This document shows, one piece after another, positions 8,851-17,318 of a DNA stretch of 64,000 nt (its first letter is position 1; each line of letters starts with the position of its first letter). A program made the position numbers and the translations under genes. Below the pieces are notes generated by a model. The model was not told the DNA's origin, ran no database searches, and saw nothing but the letters and a program-made list of their open reading frames with translations. Source of the stretch: VXYK01 sp965221585 (GTDB taxonomy: Bacteria > Actinomycetota > Acidimicrobiia > Acidimicrobiales > Aldehydirespiratoraceae); assembly GCA_965221585.1 (NCBI GenBank), contig OZ244898.1, positions 2,356,001 to 2,420,000 on the forward strand, given 5' to 3'.

Positions 8851-9834
8851 TCAGCCCCCGATTTCCGACATTGAGCGGCGGGGACGGATGAAGTGCACTT
8901 GATTGATGCTGTGACCGGCCCATTTGGAAGACACGGACCGTTGCAGCGCTTCGGCGATCTCGTCGTCGCCCGCACCGTTGCGCAACAACGCACGAACATC
9001 GGTTTCCTCCGTCGCGAACAGACAGTTGCGGAACTGTCCGTCCGCAGTGATCCGAACCCGGTCACACGAATCACAGAACGACTGACTCACGCTGGCCACG
9101 ATCCCGATCTCGCCGCGGCCGTCCGAGTAACGCCAGCGGGAAGCCGGAGCAGAGGTCCGGGCAATCGCCTCCAATTCGAACTCAGCGGAGAGGCTGGTGA
9201 GGATCTCGGCTTGGGTCATCACCTGGTCGTTGCTCCAGCCTTCGTCGGCGTCCAGGGGCATGAACTCGATGAAGCGCACAACCAGACCACGGTCGCGCCC
9301 GAAGTGGGCGAAGTCGACGATCTCGTCGTCGTTGACGCCCTTCATCACGACGACGTTGATCTTCACGGGATCGAATCCTGCTTGCAGAGCCGCCTCGATG
9401 CCTTCCAGCACCCGGGGAAGATCATCGCGTCGGGTCAACTCCTCGAAACGATCCGCTTGCAACGAATCCAGGGAGATGTTGATTCTCTTGAGACCCGCCG
9501 AGCGCAGTTCGTCGGCCAAAAGCGGCAGCGTGACCCCGTTGGTCGTCATCGCCAGATCAACGTCGAGGGCTGAGAGTTTGGCTACGAGGATCGACAGCTT
9601 GGCGCGCACCGTCGGCTCACCGCCCGTCAACCGGATTGCATTCACGCCAAAACGCTCGACCATTATCCGGGCCAGGTGTTCGATCTCCTCGAACGAGAGC
9701 AGGTCTTCGCGGCGCTGCCATTGCATCCCTTCTGCGGGCATGCAGTACGTGCAGCGAAAGTTGCAGCGATCAGTAACAGAGATCCGCAGGTCACGATGAA
9801 CGCGACCGAAACCGTCGATCAACTGCGTGGTCAT
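8851..9834 (-). CDS. moaA: GTP 3',8-cyclase MoaA
   Basis: Radical SAM enzyme opening molybdenum cofactor synthesis. 327 residues. The N-terminal CNFRCTYC (Cys24, Cys28, Cys31) binds the SAM iron-sulfur cluster. The C-terminal cluster uses the cysteines of FCDSCDRVR and RNCLF. The protein ends in Gly-Gly, the conserved tail that reaches the active site. The ATG at 9834 overlaps the TGA of glp (ATGA), so expression is tied to that gene; moaC follows after two bases. Confidence 0.96.
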   Translation of the reverse strand: MTTQLIDGFGRVHRDLRISVTDRCNFRCTYCMPAEGMQWQRREDLLSFEEIEHLARIMVERFGVNAIRLTGGEPTVRAKLSILVAKLSALDVDLAMTTNGVTLPLLADELRSAGLKRINISLDSLQADRFEELTRRDDLPRVLEGIEAALQAGFDPVKINVVVMKGVNDDEIVDFAHFGRDRGLVVRFIEFMPLDADEGWSNDQVMTQAEILTSLSAEFELEAIARTSAPASRWRYSDGRGEIGIVASVSQSFCDSCDRVRITADGQFRNCLFATEETDVRALLRNGAGDDEIAEALQRSVSSKWAGHSINQVHFIRPRRSMSEIGG

Positions 9835-11045
9835 GTGACCACCGTACCCATCGGGATGATCTCCACCTCATCGCCGGCGGCGATCTCGGTACCGTCGGGA
9901 ATGATTGCGAGCGCGTCGGCGCGGGCCATTGCCGTCAACTGATGCGACCCCTGCCCAGTGAGTTTGCGAATGTGCCAACGCCCTGTGTCGTCCGGGCCGC
10001 CGGTCACCCTCAGGAAATGGGTCTTGCCATCGTCGTGGCGACCGAACGGCTCCTCGCTTACGGCTCGCCGAACAGGCCGATCGATGTGCTCGTGGCCCGC
10101 CATCTTTCGCAGCGCGGGGCGCGCCAGGAGTTCGTAGCTGACCATCGACGAGACAGGGTTGCCCGGAAGCCCGAATACCGGCGTCGTGCCGATCAACCCG
10201 AACGCGAACGGTTTCGCCGGCTTGATGGCGATCTGCATCCAGCGCATGTCGCCGAGGCGGTCCAAGACCACCTTCACGTAGTCGAACGCTCCCATCGACA
10301 CGCCGCCCGACGAAAGAATGGCGTCGCAGCGGTCGGCACCACCCCTGAAGGCTTCGGCGATGTCCGTCTCGTTGTCGCGGGCGATGCCGAGATCGACGGG
10401 TTCCATGCCCGATTCTTCCAGCATCGTAAGCAGGGTGCGCCGGTTCGAGTCCCTTATCTCTCCAGGTTTCAGTGATCGTGGTTCGTCGACGAGCTCATCG
10501 CCAGTCGACAGGACCCCGACGACCGGTCGGCGGTAGACACGCACCTCGGACAGCCCGACGCTGGCCAACACTCCGAGATGACCGGCGCTTAGCACTGTTG
10601 GAGCCGCGAACAGTTCATCACCGGGCTTCACGTCCTCGCCCGCCTCACGCACGTGGTTGCCTTCGCCGACCGCAATCTCCACGTCAACCTGCGAGGTTTC
10701 GGGGTCGTAGGAGGTTCGTTCCACCATCACCACTGCGTCAGCGCCCTCGGGCATCGGTGCCCCGGTCATGATGCGCATCGCTTGACCCGGCTCCAGCGGC
10801 CGGCTTGCAGGGGCACCCGCAGCCACCGTGCCCGTCACTTCGAGGGTGACCGGGGCTTCGGCCGTGTCGGCAGCGATCACCGCGAAACCGTCCATCGCGG
10901 TGTTGGCGAAGGGCGGCACCAGTTCGTGGGCGACGACCGGTTCCGACAGGACCAGACCGGCCGCGTCGGCCAACCCAACCGACACCACCCCCAAGCGGTC
11001 GACCCGGTCAAGAACGTATGAGCGAGCTTCAGGCAGCGGGATCAC
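9831..11045 (-). CDS. moeA: molybdopterin molybdotransferase MoeA / gephyrin-like Glp
   Basis: 404 residues from a GTG at 11045, which gives the expected N-terminus (VIPLPEARSYVL); the frame is open further upstream but that part is not MoeA-like. MoeA inserts molybdate into adenylylated molybdopterin. The MogA-like central domain shows STGDEL and SSGGVSMGAFD, and FGLPGNPVSSMVSYE follows, then the C-terminal beta-barrel domain. In Corynebacterium and mycobacteria the homologue Glp also serves in cell division through the membrane receptor GlpR. A GlpR-like gene closes this gene group, so either role, or both, is possible here. It leads moaA and moaC through an ATGA overlap and begins 58 bases after plsY. 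Confidence 0.92.
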   Translation of the reverse strand: MIPLPEARSYVLDRVDRLGVVSVGLADAAGLVLSEPVVAHELVPPFANTAMDGFAVIAADTAEAPVTLEVTGTVAAGAPASRPLEPGQAMRIMTGAPMPEGADAVVMVERTSYDPETSQVDVEIAVGEGNHVREAGEDVKPGDELFAAPTVLSAGHLGVLASVGLSEVRVYRRPVVGVLSTGDELVDEPRSLKPGEIRDSNRRTLLTMLEESGMEPVDLGIARDNETDIAEAFRGGADRCDAILSSGGVSMGAFDYVKVVLDRLGDMRWMQIAIKPAKPFAFGLIGTTPVFGLPGNPVSSMVSYELLARPALRKMAGHEHIDRPVRRAVSEEPFGRHDDGKTHFLRVTGGPDDTGRWHIRKLTGQGSHQLTAMARADALAIIPDGTEIAAGDEVEIIPMGTVVT

Positions 11046-11103
11046 ACCTAAAGCGTGCCCCAAGTCCACCGCAGATGCCACCGCCGCAGCGTCCAGTCGA
11101 CGG

Positions 11104-11667
11104 CTAGCGCTCCGACAGCAGGCGCCGAATGTTGGACTGGTGACGCAACACGAGGATCGCGGCAACCCCGATCGATACCAGAATCTCCCAGGCTGGAAGA
11201 CCCGCAATCGTGGCGAGCAGCGGGTAGGAGAAGGCGATGGACAGCGATCCCAGCGCGGCGACTCTGAGCACCTTCACCACGACAAGAAAGGTGAGCGCGC
11301 ACAACAGGCCGATGATCGGGCTGATTACCAGGCCAGCACCACCCGCGGTGGCCACCCCCTTGCCGCCGCGGAATCCCCGCAGGACCGGCCAGACATGGCC
11401 GACTACTGCCGCAACCCAGACGGCGTGCGCCGCCGGTCGGCCCGAGACCATCAGGGCCAGCGCCGCGGGGCCGGCACCTTTGAGCATGTCGACGAGCCCC
11501 ACAATCACACCGGCCTTTCGGCTTGCGAGACGATAGATGTTGGAAGCACCCGGATTGCCCGAGCCTTCCCGTGTCGGATCAACGCCCAGCCGCTGGCCGA
11601 CGATCGTCGCGGTCGGGAACATCCCGACGACGTAGGCTGCAACCACAAGGGCGACAACTTCGATCAC
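11104..11667 (-). CDS. plsY: acyl-phosphate:glycerol-3-phosphate acyltransferase PlsY
   Basis: Integral membrane enzyme of phospholipid synthesis that moves an acyl group from acyl-phosphate to glycerol-3-phosphate. 187 residues from a GTG at 11667; the longer frame upstream is not hydrophobic and lies over the divergent fmdB gene. Diagnostic motifs are GSGNPGASN (about residue 34) and FRGGKGVAT (about residue 96). Four or five membrane segments. Codirectional with glp-moaA-moaC and divergent from the FmdB-like gene, with 51 bases between the starts. Confidence 0.94.
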   Translation of the reverse strand: MIEVVALVVAAYVVGMFPTATIVGQRLGVDPTREGSGNPGASNIYRLASRKAGVIVGLVDMLKGAGPAALALMVSGRPAAHAVWVAAVVGHVWPVLRGFRGGKGVATAGGAGLVISPIIGLLCALTFLVVVKVLRVAALGSLSIAFSYPLLATIAGLPAWEILVSIGVAAILVLRHQSNIRRLLSER

Positions 11668-11718
11668 CCGACCATCGTATGGTGGTGAGCGCTGTCGGCA
11701 CGGGTATCCTCCGTTTTC

Positions 11719-12087
11719 GTGCCCACCTACGACTACCGGTGTCAGCGGACCGGAGAGATGTTTGAAATGTGGCAGTCGTTTCGCGACGAGGCGCTGACCG
11801 CCTGCACCCTCGTACATGACAACGAGGGCCACCAGTGCGGCGCCCCGGTCAAGAAGGTGTTCTCAAAGGTGGGGATCTCTTTCAAGGGAGAGGGCTTCTA
11901 CAAGAACGACCACGGCTCCAATGCCCGTGCCAGAGCATCGGAAAAAACCAAGTCGGACTCCTCGTCGAGGGAATCAAGCTCTGCCACAAGCGATTCGAGT
12001 TCTTCGACCAGCGATTCTGGGGCGTCTTCAAACGGTTCGAAGAACGGTTCGAAACCTTCAAAGAGCAGCGCCTCGAGCGCCGCCTGA
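11719..12087 (+). CDS. FmdB-family zinc-ribbon protein, Ser-rich (Ruc-like)
   Basis: 122 residues from GTG 11719. The N-terminal 62 residues are a FmdB domain (MPTYDYRC through FKGEGFYKND); the rest is a low-complexity Ser/Lys/Asn tail, probably disordered. M. tuberculosis Ruc (Rv0991c), a redox-regulated chaperone, has this build and also lies near the glp region. The usual four-Cys ribbon is altered: Cys8 is kept, the second Cys of the first pair is Thr11, and the second knuckle is stretched to C29-x10-C40 with His33 and His38 inside. Zinc could still bind through Cys/His, or the ribbon may be lost. A SAF-domain gene follows 68 bases later. Confidence 0.8.
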   Translation: MPTYDYRCQRTGEMFEMWQSFRDEALTACTLVHDNEGHQCGAPVKKVFSKVGISFKGEGFYKNDHGSNARARASEKTKSDSSSRESSSATSDSSSSTSDSGASSNGSKNGSKPSKSSASSAA

Positions 12088-12155
12088 CGCTCCAGCCAAC
12101 TTCCCCCAGACACCGACTTCCCCCAAACACAGCCGAGCCTCGCGAAGGGGCGAAG

Positions 12156-12779
12156 ATGTTCGAGTTGGAACGGCCGCCGCTGGAAACTCTGCGGGCCACG
12201 ATCACAAGCGCCCGCGTAACCGTCCGCCGAACTCGCTGGCCGAGACTGGTCCTCACCGCGGCCGTCGGGCTGGGTCTGGGAGTGTGGCTCGTCGGGATCT
12301 ACGACAGCGCTACGACTGCCCGTGCCCAATGGCAGACCGAGGTCGACGGCTGGGTCGTCACCAGTGACCTCGAAGCAGGCACCACGCTGGACACCGACGA
12401 CCTCGCCGCCACCCGGCTTTCGACCGCGGGCAGCCCTCACGACGCAACCCGCGCCGACCCGACCGGCCTCACCCTGCGAGACTCCATGGCTGCGGGCGAG
12501 ATCGTTCGCGACGGACGCTTGACCTCGACATCGGGGCGGTTGGCCGCGCAGCTCGGCGATGCAACCGGAGCGATGACCATCACTACCGACAAGTCCCCTC
12601 TGCGACCTGGAGACCTGGTCGACCTCTACGCCCTCATCGACGGCAATCGGTTGGCCACCGACGCACGCGTGATCGAAGTCGACGAGGGATTCGTGACCGT
12701 TGCGGTAGCCGACCAGCAGATCCGAGCGGTGATCCGGTCACTGACCGTCGGCGGTGTGGTACCGGTGCTCGTCGGCTAA
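12156..12779 (+). CDS. SAF-domain membrane protein (CpaB/FlgA-like)
   Basis: 207 residues. One N-terminal membrane segment (about 31-47) precedes an extracellular SAF domain (about 60-125) with the typical VVTSDLEAGTTLDTDDL and AAGEIVRDGRL stretches; the C-terminus continues as a small beta-rich domain. SAF proteins such as CpaB act in pilus assembly, but no pilus gene is near, so the job is unknown. The ATG at 12156 has GAAGGGG in front; the frame is open further upstream inside fmdB but that part has no membrane character. The stop overlaps the stop of the convergent uppP by 4 bases. Confidence 0.75.
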   Translation: MFELERPPLETLRATITSARVTVRRTRWPRLVLTAAVGLGLGVWLVGIYDSATTARAQWQTEVDGWVVTSDLEAGTTLDTDDLAATRLSTAGSPHDATRADPTGLTLRDSMAAGEIVRDGRLTSTSGRLAAQLGDATGAMTITTDKSPLRPGDLVDLYALIDGNRLATDARVIEVDEGFVTVAVADQQIRAVIRSLTVGGVVPVLVG

Positions 12780-13585
12780 CGCCAGTTGGTGGCCAGAATG
12801 CTCAGCACGCCGAATCCGACTATCACCCGGTACCAGACGAACGGCGTGAAGGTGCGGCTTCGGACCAACCGCAGCGTTCCCCAAACCGCAACCCAGCCAG
12901 TTGCCGCAGAGGTCGTCGCGCCCCACAGGAACGGCGACCAGTATGACGATGGGATTCCTTGGTCCAACAGCGTGAACACTCCCGCTCCGGCAATGACCGG
13001 AAGGCTCATCAAGAAGACCAGGCGTGCCGCCGCCTCTCGCTTGAAACCGAGAAGACGCGAGACGCTCAGTGTCGCTCCCGAACGGGAAACCCCCGGCTGC
13101 AGCGCCAACGCCTGGCCCAGGCCCATCAGCAGGGCATCCCGAAGGGTGAACTCGTCGGAGGCACGCCGTTCCGGCATCCGATCGGCTAGCAGCAAGAGCA
13201 GGCCGAACACAATCAACATCACCGCAATCACCGCTATCTGGTCACCATCGTTGATCTGATCGGCGAGAGCCACACCGACCAACCCCGCCGGCACCGCAGA
13301 AATCACCAGGAACCAGCCGATGCGGCCGTCGGCGGTCAACTGACGGCGGCGCAGCGGAGCCAGGGCGGCAACCGCATACCGAGCGGCGTCGGCGCGCAGA
13401 TAGGCGATTGCACCGACAAGCGTTCCGAGATGCACCGCCACGTCGAAGGATGTCTCCAGTTCACCGCTGAGCTGTTCCCATCCGAACAGCCAGCGGGTCA
13501 GTTCCAGGTGCGCACTCGACGAGATCGGGAAGAACTCCGACAACCCCTGCACAATGCCGAGGACAATGGCCTGCAGGGTCGACAT
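12776..13585 (-). CDS. uppP: undecaprenyl-diphosphatase UppP/BacA
   Basis: Membrane enzyme that recycles undecaprenyl pyrophosphate to the monophosphate lipid carrier of cell-wall synthesis. 269 residues, typical length, with about eight membrane segments. Both signature motifs are present: QGLSEFFPISSSAHL at residues about 14-28 and PGVSRSGAT at about 163. The start is the first ATG (MSTLQAIVLGIVQG). It follows pmbA by 12 bases on the same strand and overlaps the SAF gene at its 3' end. Confidence 0.95.
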   Translation of the reverse strand: MSTLQAIVLGIVQGLSEFFPISSSAHLELTRWLFGWEQLSGELETSFDVAVHLGTLVGAIAYLRADAARYAVAALAPLRRRQLTADGRIGWFLVISAVPAGLVGVALADQINDGDQIAVIAVMLIVFGLLLLLADRMPERRASDEFTLRDALLMGLGQALALQPGVSRSGATLSVSRLLGFKREAAARLVFLMSLPVIAGAGVFTLLDQGIPSSYWSPFLWGATTSAATGWVAVWGTLRLVRSRTFTPFVWYRVIVGFGVLSILATNWR

Positions 13586-13597
13586 CGGCTCAGGTGC

Positions 13598-14965
13598 TCA
13601 GGCGCCCGACATCATCACGTCGGAGATCACTAGCGAGACGCCTGCAGCGCTCATGGGCAACCATTGCAGATCGTTGCCGATCGCACAGACGTCGAGGAGT
13701 ATCCGTTGCAGCGTCGAGGCGATGGTGATCTCGCGCACGGGTTCGGCCAGAGCCCCGTCGCGGATGCGCAACCCTTCTGCACCGGTGGAGAAGTCACCGG
13801 AGACGGGGTTGACCCCAGAGTGCAGTCCCGCCACGCCCTGTACCAGGAGTCCGTCGTCGATCCCGGCTATCAGCTCTTCGGGGGTTCGGGTTCCGGGACG
13901 GAGCGCCAACGCCTGGGAGCCGACACCGGGCGCGCCCTTGAAACCGGCCCGGACCGCTGAACCCGTAGACAGTGTTGCTCCGCGTCGGGCGGTGTAGGAG
14001 TTGTGCAGGAATCCTTGCAGCACACCCGAGTCGATCAGCGAGGTCGGGCGGGTAGCCAGCCCCTCTCCGTCGACCGACGAAGCGGTGAAAGCCTCGATGT
14101 TGGTGGCGTCGTCGAGCAGACAGAAGTCTGTTACCGCGACCTGCTCACCGATTCGGTCAGCGAAGAAGGAGCGGCCCCGCTGCACCGCGTCGCCGCTGAG
14201 GGTTCCGCCGATGACTCCTAGCAACTGGGCAGTCACCCAGGGGTCCAGAACCACGGTGAGCTTGCTTGTCGGCGGTTTGACCGCTCCCAGCAGCCGCGTG
14301 GCGCGCTCCGCTGCCTGTGAGGCAGCGAAATCCACGTCGAGGACTGCGGGTCCCCGGCCGATCGAGTACCCGAAGCCTGTCTGGGTCTCGCCGTCCGCCT
14401 CGGCCATTGCATAGGTGGCCAGGTAGCAGCCTGTCTCACGGCTGGCGCTGGCGATTCCGGTGGAGGTGGCGACTGCCGACTCGAAACGGGTGTCGACGTA
14501 TTCGGCCGACTCGATCCCCGATATTCGCTCGTCGGCTGCAAGGGTGGCACGCTCGAGCTCCACGGCGAGCGCAACCTTGTCTTCGGTTGAGAAGTCGTTG
14601 AGTGACGGGTCGAACAGGTCGAAGTTCACCGGGGCCACCCCGTCGGGCTCGGCCACACCGTTGAACTCGTCGGGTTCGGCGAAGGCGGCATTGTCTCGGG
14701 CCTCCTGCAGAGTCTCCGACAGCGCGGAAGGATTGAGTGTTCCCGCATAGGCGTATCCCTGCCGTCGGTCAGCCACGACCCGAACACCGATCCCCTGACT
14801 TCGAGCCGAGGTGAACGATTCGACTGCGCCCTGATACGCCCTCACCTCAGTCTCGAGCTCCTCGGCGACGAAGACTTCCACCTGTTCGCCCTCGTCCGCC
14901 CAACCCGCAACGCGCGTGGCAATGTCCAAGAGCTCAGTGCTGGTCGACCCGTTAGTTGCGGCCAT
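13598..14965 (-). CDS. pmbA: TldE/PmbA-family protease subunit
   Basis: 455 residues. Partner of TldD: the TldD/TldE heterodimer is a metalloprotease that trims peptides, for example the microcin B17 leader. As in TldE proteins no HExxxH motif is seen, so this is the non-catalytic subunit. The N-terminal domain has EVFVAEELETEVRAYQGAVE; the C-terminal half has the TldE-type TARRGATLSTGSAVR stretch. Its ATG is 9 bases after the tldD stop, so the two form an operon. No peptide substrate gene was recognised nearby. Confidence 0.9.
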   Translation of the reverse strand: MAATNGSTSTELLDIATRVAGWADEGEQVEVFVAEELETEVRAYQGAVESFTSARSQGIGVRVVADRRQGYAYAGTLNPSALSETLQEARDNAAFAEPDEFNGVAEPDGVAPVNFDLFDPSLNDFSTEDKVALAVELERATLAADERISGIESAEYVDTRFESAVATSTGIASASRETGCYLATYAMAEADGETQTGFGYSIGRGPAVLDVDFAASQAAERATRLLGAVKPPTSKLTVVLDPWVTAQLLGVIGGTLSGDAVQRGRSFFADRIGEQVAVTDFCLLDDATNIEAFTASSVDGEGLATRPTSLIDSGVLQGFLHNSYTARRGATLSTGSAVRAGFKGAPGVGSQALALRPGTRTPEELIAGIDDGLLVQGVAGLHSGVNPVSGDFSTGAEGLRIRDGALAEPVREITIASTLQRILLDVCAIGNDLQWLPMSAAGVSLVISDVMMSGA

Positions 14966-14974
14966 GACTGTGCC

Positions 14975-16366
14975 TCAGGCCGCGATGCCGCCGATGGTCA
15001 GGGCCTTGACACGCAGTGTCGGGGTCCCGTCGCCGACCGGTACTCCCTGACCGTCCTTGCCGCATGTCCCCGGTGACCCCATTGCGAAGTCGTTGCCCAC
15101 CGCGTCTATGAGCTTGAGGACCTCTGGGCCGTTGCCGATCAGGTTGCCCTGGCGTATCGGGTCGGTGATCTCGCCGTTCTCGATCAGGTACGCCTCGGTC
15201 ATGCCGAATACGAAGTCGCCTGTTGCCGTGTTGACCTGCCCGCCACCGAGTTGGGCGACGTACACGCCCGAGGACGTTGTTGAGACGATGTCATCGGGGT
15301 GGTCGTCGCCGTTGCCGATGTAGGTGTTGGTCATCCGCACCATCGGCAGGTGCTGGTAGCTCTGGCGTCGCCCGTTGCCCGAGCTCGACCGTCCCTCTTT
15401 GCGGGCACGCAGGTGGTCCCACATGTAGTCGGTGAGCACGCCACGATCGATCAGAACGTTGTATCCGGCCTGGCGCCCTTCGTCGTCGATCGCGAAATGA
15501 CCCCACTCCCCTGCCATGGTGCCGTCATCGACGAGGGTCACGAGCGGCGTCGCTACCTCCTCACCGACACGTCCAGCGAAGACGCTTGCCGATTTGGCCA
15601 CCAGGTCGGCCTCCAGCCCGTGGCCGCACGCTTCGTGGAACAGCACTCCACCGCCGCCGGGTCCGACCACCACCGGCATCGTTCCCGAGGGTGCGGGGCG
15701 GGCACCCAGCTTGGTGATCGCACGGTTGGCTGCACGCTGAGCCATCTCGGTCACATCGGTCTCGTCGAACAACTCGAAGCCGACGGTACGTCCGACCGAC
15801 TCGCGTCCGGTCTGCAGACCGGTGTCTCCCGTCGCCACGCATGACACCGAGAACAGAGTGCGGACCTGGTCGTCCTCTGCGAGCAGTCCGTCACTGTTGG
15901 CAACGAGAATCCGCCGACGGCTGTCTCCGTAGCGAGCCGAGACCTGGGAGATCTGCGACCCGACCGCACGCGCGGCCGCGTCTGCGCTCGCCAACAGTTC
16001 GACTTTGGTGGTCTTGGCCACATCTTCAGGGAGGATCTTGGCGGTAGCGCCTGCCACGCTGCCGCTTGCGCCTAGGGGGACCGTGCGGGTTCCGCCCCCA
16101 CCGCCCCGCGCCGCGGCGGCGGCCACCTCGGCAGCGCCGGTGAGTCCGGCTGCCGAGAGGTCGGCGGTATGGGCGAAGCCGGTGGTGTCTCTCGCAACCA
16201 CCCGTATGCCGGCACCGCGGTCACGCCCACTCGTCAGTTCCTCAACGCGGCCGTCGTCGAGCATGGCCGACGACGACTTCTTGTCTTCTACGAACACTTC
16301 TGCAAAATCCGCGCCGGTACTCAACGCGGTGCTGAGGGTGCGGCTGATCAACTCATGGTCAAGCAC
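14975..16366 (-). CDS. tldD: TldD metalloprotease, catalytic subunit
   Basis: 463 residues from a GTG at 16366 (VLDHELISRTL); an upstream frame to 16492 is rejected because it covers the start of the divergent PAP2 gene. The zinc site is the HExxxH motif HEACGH (His244, Glu245, His249), and the conserved GTCGKDGQ near the C-terminus carries the Cys ligand. Together with the adjacent pmbA it should form the TldD/E heterodimeric peptidase in the cytoplasm. Only 28 bases separate its start from that of the PAP2 gene. Confidence 0.93.
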   Translation of the reverse strand: MLDHELISRTLSTALSTGADFAEVFVEDKKSSSAMLDDGRVEELTSGRDRGAGIRVVARDTTGFAHTADLSAAGLTGAAEVAAAAARGGGGGTRTVPLGASGSVAGATAKILPEDVAKTTKVELLASADAAARAVGSQISQVSARYGDSRRRILVANSDGLLAEDDQVRTLFSVSCVATGDTGLQTGRESVGRTVGFELFDETDVTEMAQRAANRAITKLGARPAPSGTMPVVVGPGGGGVLFHEACGHGLEADLVAKSASVFAGRVGEEVATPLVTLVDDGTMAGEWGHFAIDDEGRQAGYNVLIDRGVLTDYMWDHLRARKEGRSSSGNGRRQSYQHLPMVRMTNTYIGNGDDHPDDIVSTTSSGVYVAQLGGGQVNTATGDFVFGMTEAYLIENGEITDPIRQGNLIGNGPEVLKLIDAVGNDFAMGSPGTCGKDGQGVPVGDGTPTLRVKALTIGGIAA

Positions 16367-16394
16367 GTGGCAACTCCATCCTCCAGAGGTCGCT

Positions 16395-17246
16395 ATGGTA
16401 CCGCCAATGCGCGTCGAAGCAGGCCCCGGCAGCAGTGTCGATACCGACGCCGCTTCGCGTCCGGTGCTGAGGTGGTGGATTGAGGCGGGCATGACGCTGG
16501 GGTTCTACGTCGTCTATTCGGCGATCAGGAACCAGTTCGGCTCCGCGCTCGGGGACAGTGTCAGGCGTCAGTCCTACGAGAATGCCCTGGACATCATCGC
16601 CCTCGAGGAGGCGATGGGGCTCTACATCGAGGAGTGGACGCAACAGCATTTCCTCGACTGGGAGTGGTTCATCGTGTTCTGGAACGTCTTCTACGGGTCG
16701 TTCCATTTCATCGTCACCATCTTCGTGATGGTGTACCTGTTCCTTCGTTTTCCGGCGCGCTACATCCTTATGCGTTCGATGTTGGCGGTCACCACGGCAT
16801 CGGCGCTGATCGGCTTCGCCCTGTATCCGCTGATGCCGCCGCGACTGTTGTCGAATTGCGCCTCGCAGTACGGAGCTTGCGAGCCGGGTCACAACTATGT
16901 CGACACGCTCGTTGACCCTGGCGGCCTGTGGTCTTTCGAGTCCGGGACGATGGAGGCGATCTCGAATCAGTACGCGGCTATGCCCAGCCTTCATGTGGCC
17001 TGGGCGGTGTGGTGCGTGATCGGCCTGTATCCGGTGCTGAAACGTCGTTCAACACGGATTGTCATGGCGAGCTATCCCCTGCTGACTCTGTTCTCGATCG
17101 TGGTCACCGCCAACCATTACTGGATCGATGCCGTCGGGGGGCTGGTGTCGGTCGGTCTGGGAATGCTCCTGGCCCCAAGACTCGCTCAATACCTTCCGGG
17201 TGGGGTTCGCCCGGACCCGTCCACAAGTGCGGTTCCGAATGGCTAA
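16395..17246 (+). CDS. PAP2-superfamily membrane enzyme (Aur1/Ipt1-like branch)
   Basis: 283 residues with about six membrane segments. Phosphatase/phosphotransferase motifs: PSLHVAW with His200 and HYWIDAVGG with His241 and Asp245; the first canonical motif is reduced to PLMPPR. This is the PAP2 subgroup that includes inositol-phosphotransferases and related lipid enzymes. The substrate is unknown. The ATG at 16395 is chosen because AGAGG lies 8 bases before it. A longer frame from 16005 runs antisense to tldD and is not real. dxs follows 72 bases downstream. Confidence 0.85.
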   Translation: MVPPMRVEAGPGSSVDTDAASRPVLRWWIEAGMTLGFYVVYSAIRNQFGSALGDSVRRQSYENALDIIALEEAMGLYIEEWTQQHFLDWEWFIVFWNVFYGSFHFIVTIFVMVYLFLRFPARYILMRSMLAVTTASALIGFALYPLMPPRLLSNCASQYGACEPGHNYVDTLVDPGGLWSFESGTMEAISNQYAAMPSLHVAWAVWCVIGLYPVLKRRSTRIVMASYPLLTLFSIVVTANHYWIDAVGGLVSVGLGMLLAPRLAQYLPGGVRPDPSTSAVPNG

Positions 17247-17318
17247 GCTTCCGTACTCTGATCGCCCCTGACCACCGCACAGTACCCACCATTACAGGAC
17301 CCACTGCACAGGACAGTT

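Noticed and set aside
10441..10485. tRNA-like T-arm text (CGGTTCGAGTCCC) on the plus strand
   Set aside because: It lies inside moeA coding sequence and no acceptor, D or anticodon arm can be built around it.
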